DNA of 64,000 nucleotides from Paracyclopina nana (taxonomy: Eukaryota; Arthropoda; Copepoda; Cyclopoida; Cyclopettidae): positions 1,686,501-1,750,500 of the forward strand of contig JAGUCH010000002.1 in assembly GCA_019096065.1 (NCBI GenBank). Direction: 5' to 3'. The notes below the pieces were generated by a model that was given only the letters and a program-made list of their open reading frames with translations, was not told where the DNA came from and searched no databases. This document shows, piece by piece, positions 41,426 to 52,500 of the stretch. How positions within the stretch are numbered: position 1 is the stretch's first letter; the number at the start of each line of letters is the position of its first letter. Both the position numbers and the translations under genes were made by a program.

Positions 41426-42483
41426 ATGAATTGCAAAAACAAAAACGTCATTTGTTCCATTTCACTTGTTATTTTCATCCTTTTTGTATTTGCCTTTATA
41501 ATGATTGACTGGTCTCTTCAGGCTGACCCTGTAACTTCTGAAAAAAACAAGGATTCAGCGCAAATTGGAGCAAATGCAAGCACACCCAACCCACTCACAG
41601 GTTCAGCTCAAAATTATTACGTTGAACTATTAATTTTGGGATACTGTTCTTACAGCGGATTGTCAATACATCTCATGGATTGGTGATGGCTACTGTGACG
41701 ATGAAACAAACAAGCCAGCTTGTAATTATGACGGCAATGATTGTTGCTTGAAGTTAGTTTTGGGTGATTTTTGCTCAGAATGCTTTTGCTATGGGACCCT
41801 TTCATTTCATCAAGTTGAAAGAGAAGGCTCATCTGTGACTGATAGAAGTGATAAAAATAAAGGTTGAATAACAAACTTCCACCCATCAAAAGAAATCTTA
41901 AAGCAATCCATTTAAAGATTGCAGATTGAAACAATGGATTGGGGATGGTTTATGCGATGATTTGACTAATAATGCCGAATGTTCTTTTGACGGAGGGGAT
42001 TGCTGCCTGCCCAATGTCAACTCAACCTATTGTCAACATTGCTTGTGTGCCCTCACTGGTAACAGAACTGACTCAAAAATGTTACCACTGTGTAGGGCAA
42101 TTGTTGAAGATCAATTATTTTCTCAAATTTTGTTGTATTAATTTCTCCTTTTAGACTGTGCTATGCCTCACTTGGTTGGAGATGGAATTTGTGATGATTT
42201 TTTGCAGTATGAAGAGTGTGAATTTGATCACAGCGATTGCTTTGTCTCCACATTGGATACAACATTAACGACAGTACAGCAAGGTGGTATTTTAAGCTGT
42301 CTTCAGTTTTTAGTCATATTTCCATGATCTGACCTGCATTTAGAATGTGCCAAGCCTGTTTGGATCAATGATGGAGTTTGTGATGATGTCACCAATACAG
42401 AATTGTGCTCATTTGATGGAGGAGACTGCTGCCTGCCTCAAATTGATAGCACTTACTGCACCTTATGTTTATGTCAAGAATGA
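41426..42483 (+). CDS. Membrane-anchored protein with four LNR modules, paralogue 2 (274 aa)
   Basis: Five exons with the same phases and nearly the same lengths as paralogue 1: 41426-41600, 41656-41862, 41918-42091, 42155-42283 and 42344-42483. Exon 1 is a type II anchor (VIFILFVFAFIMIDWSLQAD). LNR modules: WIGDGYCDDETNKPACNYDG, WIGDGLCDDLTNNAECSFDG, LVGDGICDDFLQYEECEFDH and WINDGVCDDVTNTELCSFDG. Module 3 has HSDC where paralogue 1 has GGDC, so its calcium site may be weakened. Four of the five exons are identical in length to paralogue 1, so the duplication is fairly recent. Confidence 0.82.
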
Positions 42484-43110
42484 ATAAAACTATTGCGAAT
42501 GGTTGGCAACATAGTGGTACGATGATTTATTTTGCTGATTTGTAGCAGGAATATGACAAATTCCTTTGAATGTTGTTTGTTAAAAATACTTCGATGCTGT
42601 TGTTTTGTTTGAGCCAAAATAGCAGTGTAGTAGTATCAGTCTTTGTAAATGCCAAAACTTTAAATAGTATTTAGTGCCATACATTGTTGTAGCAGTACAT
42701 AAAATTACTTGGTAATCTTTGGTCATTCATGAGAAGCAATAATAATAGCAATAATAATAGTGATAATCATCAAGGGAGTATCAGGGTTTGACTTTTTAAA
42801 GCTTTCCCTTTTTACATCATATTAGTAATGAATCAAGAGTTTTTTGGGGATTAACTAATTTTTTCATCATATTTTGGGACTAATCAACAATTGTTCTTGC
42901 TTTTCAAATTTCAATTGGGCAATGATGGCTTTTGTACAGGAATAATAATAATAATAGCAGTCATAACTTTGTACAACATGGTCATTGTATGGTATCAACT
43001 GAAATTGGAGGATCCTCATAACAAACAGAAGTGAGATCATGTTGTTGTTGTCATATTCTTGAACACATTGTTATAGTTGAATCAGCAAGAAGAGTAAGCA
43101 TGAAGTTTTC
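42484..43110. other. Spacer between LNR paralogue 2 and TET
   Basis: AT-rich with AATAAT-type simple runs near 42740 and 42945. No gene seen. Confidence 0.5.
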
Positions 43111-43470
43111 AATGGCATTTTTACCATCCTTTGTCACATCAGATCCTGGAGGAACTATTTGAACATTATCAGGAAAGGCAAAGCCGTCTTTCATCAGAGT
43201 GGAAGTTTTCTTGGAGTTGGCAATAATTTGCCTTCATTCCATACTATATTATCCATAGCGTTCTAGTCACCACTTTTCTCTAATACCTCTTTGTGGCCAT
43301 GGTAAGGATAGTTGAGGTTCCCATGTTGGTAAGACACAAAGCCAACCATAGCGGGCTCCAATCAATTGGGCTGAGTCAAGGCAGTTGTGGCATGAGGCTC
43401 AAGTTTGGCACAATCGATAATCAAGCTGCCATGAGTCAAGGCTAAGACCACAACTCCAACATCAGATAAA
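43111..43470 (-). pseudogene. Degenerate tandem copy of the TET C-terminal coding end
   Basis: About 360 bp directly downstream of the TET stop match the last ~120 codons of TET (43579-43945). Matching blocks on the minus strand include LALTHGSLIIDCAKLEPHATT (TET: IALTHGSLIFECAKLELHATT), the stretch corresponding to QHGNLNYPYHGH, and the final SDVTKDG. Frameshifts and stops break it. Confidence 0.7.
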
Positions 43471-43578
43471 ACAACAAGCCAACCTGAGCAGAGCAATCCA
43501 AGGCAGTAGAACTTATGAAATGAGCAATAGTCATCATGAGAAAAGCTCGACCTCCAAAGCCTCTGGAAGTGCGTAATT

Positions 43579-46500
43579 TCAAATGGCATTTTTACCGCCT
43601 GTCATCATGTCAGATCCTGGAGGAACTGTTTGAACATTGTCAGGGAAGGCAAAGCCATCATCTTTCATGAGTTGCAGTTTCCTTGGTGTTGGCGTGAATT
43701 TGCCTTCTTGCCATGCTACATAATCACGAGCGTTCTTCTCATAGCTTTTCTCCAATACCCTTTGGTAGCCATGCTGAGGATAGATAAGGTTTTTATGTTG
43801 GTAAAACACCAAACCGATCCGAGTGGGCTGCAATCGATTGGGCTGTTTCAAGGCAGTTGTGGCATGAAGCTCCAGTTTGGCACATTCAAAAATCAAGCTG
43901 CCATGAGTCAAGGCTATGGCCAGACCTCCAACATCGATGTTGTGAGAGCCAAAGTTTTCCAAACAGTCACTATTAGTTATAGTAACTTGCTGATGTTCAT
44001 TGCTTGGGGATGGTTTGATAGGTGAGGTATCAGGTGATGAAGATATCATTGACTGTGGAGTGGAAGGCATTGTGTACATATATTGTTGAGGCTGGTATTG
44101 ATAATATCTCCACTGTTGCTGTTGTTGTTGTTGTTGCTGTTGGTACATGACTGCATAGTTGTGCAGTTGTTGCTGGTGGAAAGCAATTCCCTTGGGCTCA
44201 GGAATAATGTCATCATTGCCATCAACTTGGGAAATTGGAGACATGACATTGGGCTGAATTTCTCCTCCATATGCATTGGGGTAGTAGCTCGGATTGCTAT
44301 AATGGAGCCCTTCTTGGAGCAAAAGGTTGAGATCCTCTTCTTGGCCACTGCTTGGAGGAGTTGGTGGTGGCTGTCCATGAGAATAAGCCTGCTGGGGATA
44401 TGGCTGATGATAACCTTGAACACTTCTTGAGGGGTAGTAAGTTGGCTGAGGCCAATAATTGTTCACATGAGCTGGAAGGTGAATGACTGAGCTTTGGGTC
44501 TGTACTGTAACCTGGGGTAGGTGAGCCTTTGAAGGCCTCCCACGTTTTCCACCTTTCCTGGCAGCTTTCTTCTGATGCTGTTGTGGCACCAGAGAGTCAG
44601 TAGGAGTAATGCCAAAAGTTGCTTCTTTGGCAGCCTGCTCAATGTTAGCAGAGGTCTTGGAGGTTTTCAGGTAGTTGTCCAGGAACTTTTTCCTCATTCC
44701 GGAGGGGTGGCCTCTTTTGCAGCCTTTTTTGGGCTTGGATCTGATGATGAGAGTCCTGTCGAATTTCTGGAGGACTTCAAGCTCGCCATTGGCCACTTTG
44801 GCCAGGTTGCCCTGAGCACTGCCAAACTCATCAGTGTCATCCACCATGTAATGAGGCAGGACATGGAGCTGCTCGTCCAGGGGCTTTCTCCCAAGAATTC
44901 GGTTTTCCGGCTTGGTCAGCGTGAGCACTGCAGTGCACCCGCCAGACATGTTGTTCACATCTCTGTGGGAATGGGCGCAAAAGTCGCTCACAGCTGTGAC
45001 TCCAGACCAAGGTTTGCCAGGCTGGAGACCAATCCTGCAGTCTGAGGCAACGTCTTCGAAAGCAGTCATGTTTTGGTAGGAATCCGGAGCCAGCCTGGAG
45101 TAGAGGGGAGCCAAGAGAGTGGCCAAGTTTTGCATCACTCCTTCGATCTGGTTCTCTTTGTCTGGTGGGGCACTTTTGGAGAGCTTGAACTTCCTGATGT
45201 TGCCACTGGCTCCTCCTTTGCCAAACTTGCACCCATCAAAGTACATCGACCAGGAGCAGCCAAAGCTGAAGCTGGCCCCTCCACCATTCTCATTCAAGCC
45301 TTGGCAGGCGCAAGTCTTCTTCGAATTGGTCTCACACTGCCTTTGAGTGGCATTGCCATGGTTCCCAGTGAGGTGGACAATCTGGTCATAGGCCCCATCA
45401 GCCACGTCCCCTTTGAGGGCTTCCCAGGCAACAATGACAATGACAACCCACTGGTACTGGCATTTATGCCCAGACCTAGGTATGAACTCACTGATAACAT
45501 CAATTTTTCACCATACTTTTCAAGTATTGTACCTGTGCTTGGTGACAACAAGGAATTTCTCCTGGTCAGACATTCTTCGAATGATGTATTTAGCAATGGG
45601 ACATCCAGAGGTGGATTTGCCCTCCCTGGGGCAATACCGAGCTTTCTCTATTCTGAGGGCTCTCCCGGTGACTCCACACCTTTGCTCCATGATTTGGCGC
45701 AAAGCCACCAGGGAGCCAGCATACCCCAAATGGGTGTAGTAAGGCCCCACATCCGGCCCTGAAAGGCCTGCTTCGGGCGGGAAGCAGTTGCAGGGTGGAG
45801 AAGGGTCCTTCAGGCTTTTCTGGGGAAGCTCCCTGGCATTGTGTTCTTCAGGCTGCTCCAGTTTGACAGATCCGCAAAAACTCTTCTGCTGTTCTTCTTG
45901 CTTGATCCCATCTGGTAATAATGTCGGGGGTTTAAAATTACTGGTAGTAGCTGTCATCAGCTTCACAGGGGGTGCGGCTGAGGCTGTGCTGACAAGTGGA
46001 TCAAGGCTGGTCGATCCAGTCATCGGAACATCCCCAGCCTTATAGACTAAAAAAGACGGCTGGCCGTAATTGTTGGCTGCAGGCACGATCAAGTCTTTGG
46101 TTGTGGTGTCTGGACTATAGTCCGTCCTTGAGTGGTGGCCTGGGTGCCCTTCAGAGGTGACATTCATCAAGCCCTGAGCAAGGATGCTATTAGAGTTGAG
46201 TGAGTTGCTGGTGATGAAGTGAGCCTCCGATGGACGGACTGGGTACCCAGGCAGACAGTTTCCCTGCCCCAATGAGGAAGTGAGGGCGGAGCCAAGATTG
46301 TTGGACACCGCGGATCCCCTGGGACTAGGTTCCATCGAAACTGGGCGGCCAGTCGCTGTATGCATCGCTGTGTTGACTGCTAAATTGTAGCCAAGGGGTG
46401 AGCCTGCAAAATTCGCACATATAAGCATTTCAGCAAATCTACTGGATAGCAGCAGTAGCGCCCAACCAGAATTTTAGTTTCCGATTCGGGCCTGAATAGT

Positions 46501-49500
46501 TCCCGAATTGGCAAAATGAGCTTTTCGGGAGCTTTTCATTGATGAAAACTTCTCGAGTGCTTGGGAACAAATCAGGAACTTTAAGCTCAATAACTTTTCA
46601 ACAATTTCTCAGTGTGAAAAGCTATTGACTGCTCGGTAACTATTCAATAGGTTTAGCTCAGTAACTTTTCAATAATGAATATGACTTGACTATTCAAGAA
46701 CTATTCAGAAACTTTGATTTCAGCAACTTTTCAACAATGAATACTTCTTGACTATTCAAGAACTATTCAGTAATGTTCAATTCAACAACTTTTCAATAAT
46801 GAATACTTTTTGATAATTCAAGAACTATTCAACAACTTTCAATCATCAACTTTTCAACAATAAATTATGCTTAATTTTTCAAGAACTATTCAGTAATGTT
46901 CATTTCAGCAACTTTCAGCAACAAAAGCTTCTTGACAATTCAAGAACTATGTAAGAGATTATGTTCAGTAGCTTTTCAATAATGAATGAAACTTGAATAT
47001 TCAATTACAATTCAGGAGTGTTCATGTCAATAACTTTTCAAAAATGATTTCAGTTCTAGTTCAAAAACTATTCAGTGACAACTGGACTTAAAAGACATTT
47101 CCAAGTACTCTAAAAATTAAAGCTAGCTCCATCTAGAGTATGTTCTGCACAATATTATAGCTTAAAAAAGCCCAAATCAGAGTGGGACATCTGTGGTCTA
47201 GAGGCAAGGCGCTGGATTCCAAATCTGAGGGTCATGGGTTCAAATCCACCATGGGTAAACTTTCTTTCTAGCTTTTCTAACTTTCTTTCACTTAAAATCC
47301 ATCATAGTCTAAAGAAAGAGAAAGCTTAATCAAAAAGCTAGAAAGCTCCCCAAAAAATTAATTTTTGACAGGTCCTTGAATATAACTGAAATCAAGTCCT
47401 TGAATATTAACTGAAATCAATTCCTGAAAAGTTCCTGAAAAGTTCCTGAATATTCTACTGAAAGTGGCCAAGCATATGAAATAATCAGGAAGTAATCAAC
47501 ATTGAATTTCAGTTACTTTTCATGAGATAATCAATTTCTCAGCAATGAATTCCGTCACGGATTAAACCCCTATTCGCGAAGTATTCAAGATCAAATTTGA
47601 TATCAAAATGGTCCCGAATATTAACCGATAATTTCGGTAAAATTCTGGTTGGGCGAATATACGCTAAGGGATTTGAGTATTGGTGAGAGAAGTGACGCGG
47701 GGATATGCGTAGTGGAGATATTTATTTCGGGGATATTTGTTGCGGGTATATTTGTTGCAGGGAAATTTGTAGCGGAGAAATGCGTAGCGGGGATATGCGT
47801 AGCGGGGATATGCGAAGCGGGGATATGCGAAGCGGGGATATTTGTAGCGGGGATATGCGTAGCGTGGATATGCGTAGCGGAAAGTGTAACGTTAACGAAA
47901 AAAAGTGTTATGGAGCGAAGTGGAAAAAGTGCAGCAGAAAAGGTGGAGATTTGTAGAACTCTAGCTCAAATGTAAACTTCATTAGCGGTAAAAAAAGCGT
48001 AGATAAGCAAAGAATTGGATGTTTCTTTGGCCGAAAAAAAACCGGCTCTTTGAGCGCTGCCAATTCTCTTCCCGCTCGAATGACCCAAGAGAAATGTGGA
48101 ATGTTTACTTACCTACTGCAGGGTTGCTATTCAGCCCCAAAAACTGACTGTGATGGTTCATGTTCGGACTCGGCAACGACCTCTGTTGCTGCTGTTGTTG
48201 CTGCTGTTGCTGCTGCTGCTGTTGCTGGCTCCGAAACGAGTCGTAAGTATTGCTTCCAAAGTTGAACTGGTTAAACTGGTGTTGACTGCTGACGGGGGGA
48301 GGAGGGTGCATGACTCCATAGGTAGACCATTGCTGCTGCACTTGAGTCTGCTGCTGAGCAGCCTGCTCAGTCGAGGATGATCCCCAAGGTGAGCTAGCTG
48401 TGGTGCCACTCGTTGAACTCCCCCAATTGGTCATCATGGGTGAAACCTGAGAGGATTGGCCGCTGCTTGGCTGCTGCTGCTGACTTCCAGAGTTGCTTTG
48501 GTTTGCCTGAAATATGTAACAAGTTATAGTATATCAGGGCACGTAATCATAACCTGAGTGCAATTTTCCACCACTTCCCTTTTTTGACACCCTCCAAATT
48601 TACCCTTATCCCCCCCTCTCAGCAATTTTTAAGCTAGCATTCAATGTCATCAGTCATCTCTTAGCTTGGGCTGACTAATGTGTGCAAACCCAGAAATTAC
48701 ACTTTAAATACCATCCAGCTACTCATCAGCTTCCTTGGCTAAAGGGTGAATGCTGTCAGGGATCATGTCCTTTTTAGTGTACTGGTTTTCAGGTAATTGG
48801 AAAGGAAATTGACTTTTTATAGGAGGAGGAGGCGAAAAATCCAGAGGAAGTTGAGAGAGCCTGGACAACATACTTGGAAAAAAAGCAGGGCAATGTTTCT
48901 CATCTTGACATTTTCGCAGTGAAAAATTGTCAATTCGCCATTTTCTATTTCCCCCCCTCACGATCACCGTGGCAATGCAATATGGTTGAACAACAAGTGA
49001 AAATAATGACAGATCTGCGCGCGGCGCAAATTACTGCTAAGTTCATAAAGAAGAAGAAGCGAGGGGGAGAATTTTACACACACCAACAAACAGAAAGTTA
49101 ATTTAAAAAGTGGCATTCTTTTGAAATACGTTTAAAAACCGGCTGTCAAACAGGGGGAAACTTTCAGCCAAAAAAAATTGAATTTTTTGTGAAACATAAA
49201 ATAGTACCTATATGAAATAAAACATGGCTATATTACGCGGAATTGGCCAGTAAATGGAAAAACGAATTGTTGTAACGCTCGAGAAACTTGGACAATTTGA
49301 TCCTTGCAATGAATGTTCCCACCATGTTCTCTGTAATAGAAGTAGCTTGGTAGGTTTTTGGTGGATGTAGCGGAAGCAACGCATCTTTTGCCCCCCATTT
49401 GCCACCTGACATGACAACCTCAAAAATTGATGGAAACATGCAACTTTTCTCCATGGTCATGACCAAATTCCCCCAAAGCCAGATTTGACATGCTCAATTC

Positions 49501-52500
49501 TGGCCAGAAAAAAAATCCTTTTTCCTATTGACTTTGCCTTTCAATTATTATTGTGGCTTTTTGGTTTTGGCGGAAAATGCCTAATTACGGCTTGATGACG
49601 CGGCTGTTACGGCATTTTGGAATTTGGCTAATTTCGGCTGAATTATTTCAATTCCCTTTTTTCCTCTCGAGTTGCTGTCAATTATTCAGGGGGTGAAATA
49701 AAAGGAAAAATGCCCGAATCATGCACACTGGTCGCAACCATTCAGAAGTTGGCGAAGTAGTAAAAAGCGGCGTTTTTTCTTTGTCATGCAAAATCCCGAA
49801 TTTACGACACTTGTCAACTCTGCGTAAAATTGGATCAAATTTCCAAGTCGAATTGCTTTGGAATTTTTCTCCAAGCAAAATGGCATCTGCTTTTTTTCAT
49901 CATATACGCAGGATTATGGCAGCATGATCACGGCCTTTGTTGCGTCCAAACCGGCTCAAAAAAGGACCTATTCAATTTTTGGAACAAAACTCGCGTGGGA
50001 AAAAAGTTGTGAAAATTTAATGGAATGAAGCAGCTTTGACACAATGTGAAACGCTATAAAGTTTTCCGTTTCCCGCCAAAAATAAAAAAAATGGTGACGT
50101 TTTTTAAATAAATGAAAATGCTCACTGAAAAACGAGCTGTGGCCTCTATAATCGAAAATTCTCCACTGAGTCTGTTTACTATTTGTCAAAGGTCGCATTT
50201 ACTATCTTTCGGCATTATTTTCGAGGCCAATTTGAGCAAGTCAGTTTAAATAAGATTAAAAATAAGTCAATATTCTTATATATAAGTCCGCACACCCCTC
50301 TGGAAAAGCCACCCGCGCGCATCCAATGCACCAAATAAAGTGGCTTGTTAGGGACGTTTAGCCAGCGAAAAAAAAGTCAGTCATCAATTTAAAGAGAGGG
50401 AAAAAAAGGCGACTTTTTGCCCCAAAATCCGGCATCCATTGTTTGATTTAGCCAAACATCGCAGTATGCATTGAATGACTGTAGCAGATGGATTTTTTGG
50501 AAATTACTTTTTTTGGGCGTGAAACCTTAACCATTTATCACACCCATTAAATACCTTTTGATGCTGAGCATGATTTTTCCAAAAAAAAGGCTGGCGATCT
50601 TCATTGTTGTAAAAAAAAGCGACGGAGCAAAAAAACGATTTTTCCCATGAGAGAATGGCTGCATTGCACAGTGGCTCAAAATGCCTTCTGGACGCGCACG
50701 GGAAAAAAACTCGCGAAATCGTAGGAGTCAATTTTCATAGGGCCGTAAGCTAAAAACTAACATTCTGGGCTCCCAAGTCCGCAAATTTCCGCAGCCAATT
50801 TTGATGAATAATCATTAAATGGGGTCTGATTGACCTCTCAGTCATAAAAGAACAATTCAATTCGATTCCAATCAAAAGTTATGGATGCCCAAAAACGGCC
50901 AAAAATGGCCAAAAATGGCTATTCTACCATTTTTCTTGCTGAACACTTTTTCAATCAAAGTTTGATTTCGAAGTCAAATTTTAATATGTATCTGTCAATT
51001 CAAACCATTTTTGGCTCTTTTCATTGCCTAGAAGTCAACACAATTAGAATTTGAAAATTGGTGGTTAAATGAGAATTCGGGCGATTTGGCGGATTTTCTC
51101 GTGCGCGTGAAAATGGCTTTTTGACCCACTGTGCATTGGGTGGAAAGACAAAAATGCGGGTTTTTCAATTTGAAATTTGCGCCCTATTGAAAAATAGGAG
51201 CGCTACGAGATTGGCTTTGATTTCTCGTTCGGGCGCTCAAAATTAGCTATTTCCCGGATCGGCGGCGGCGGCTGAAACTTCTTTGAAACGCCATCGGAGC
51301 AGAAAGAAGGACAGGAATTGGTGAAACGTGAGGGTTGAAGAAAAATACGCGCCAACGTCTTCAACTTCAAACTTCTTGTTCACTTTTGTTTTGAATTTTG
51401 GATCAACTGACAAGCACGCTGACCTTGATAATCAGCTGCTTAAGCGCGCGCGACTTTGCACCATGGTCATTTGACAGATTTAAAAATAAATGGACTTACG
51501 GTTGTCCTCCTGGCGTCCATCTTTGGTGTACTGGTACCAGAAGATCTCTGAAAATTGGAGAATGGAGAAGGGCGTTAAAAAATGGTGGCGCAAAAAAGCA
51601 AAGCTCATTTTTACAGCCTTTAAGCTTTGCTGAACGAAGCAAAGCTGTAAATGACTGCTCGAAATTCACAACTGACCGAGCTTCAAAAAAGTGCATTTCG
51701 CCAATTTCAGGCTCGATTCTACATAAAAACGAAATTCTCTATCGATCTGCTTGACAGTTGTACTTTTGTCTTTGTAAATCGTGCAGATTGTCAAATCGAT
51801 AACATTTGTAAAACTGGAAAAAGTTTTGTCCATTTTGGAAGGCAATTGGGGAATTTTGCATTTAACAAAATGCCCGCTTCGGAGCACTTACAATACAAGT
51901 ACACCTCAGTTCGCTTTTTAGCCACTCAAAAGGCTCCAATCGGGCTCAAAATGATGCAATTTTTTCCTTGGCTTAAAGTGACAACTTCGGACCCCCATGC
52001 ACACACAAGCACAGTTGACGCATGTTTCCACGCGTAACAAGACAAAGCATTGCCAAAAATGCCGAAAAGCGCGCGTTTCCGCGAGCTAACGGTTGTATCT
52101 GGTAACGCTGCACTGCAACACACTGGGCGGATGGGCAACGCGGCCACGAAGGCAGACAAACGTAAAGGAAAGCACATTTGCATTTTGCTGCTTTAACAGA
52201 ATTGTAGTTCCTCGCCTTTGGCAAAAGGTGGCGTTTGCGAGCCGATTTCGCGAATTTCCATCATTATTTCGCTAAAAAATACCTTTCTGCTTTTTCTTTG
52301 CTTACGCAAGTTCTTGATTCTTTCGATAGCTTTGTCACTGGAAAAGGACACTTTAACCCCATTTTCTTCCGCTTTTGATGCCTTTTCGGCTAACATGTCA
52401 CTAAGTTGCACTTCTTTCTTGGGTTTAACCGAGGTTTTCCCATTTCTGAGCGTCAAGCGAGTTTCCATATTGAACTTATTGCTTTTTTTAAAAAAATTCC

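Larger units (their letters stand above)
46404..48112 (-). other. TET intron filled by repeats
   Basis: 1.7-kb intron between TET exons 6 and 7, mostly occupied by a terminal-inverted-repeat element (46459-47655) and a 15-bp minisatellite (about 47696-47882). Confidence 0.6.

Noticed and set aside
44083..45762. Plus-strand open frames of 115, 156 and 229 codons
   Set aside because: All oppose the TET catalytic exons and have no family motifs.
47649..47975. Plus-strand frames encoding GDMRS-type repeats
   Set aside because: Product of a 15-bp tandem repeat; no start context, splice signals or homology.
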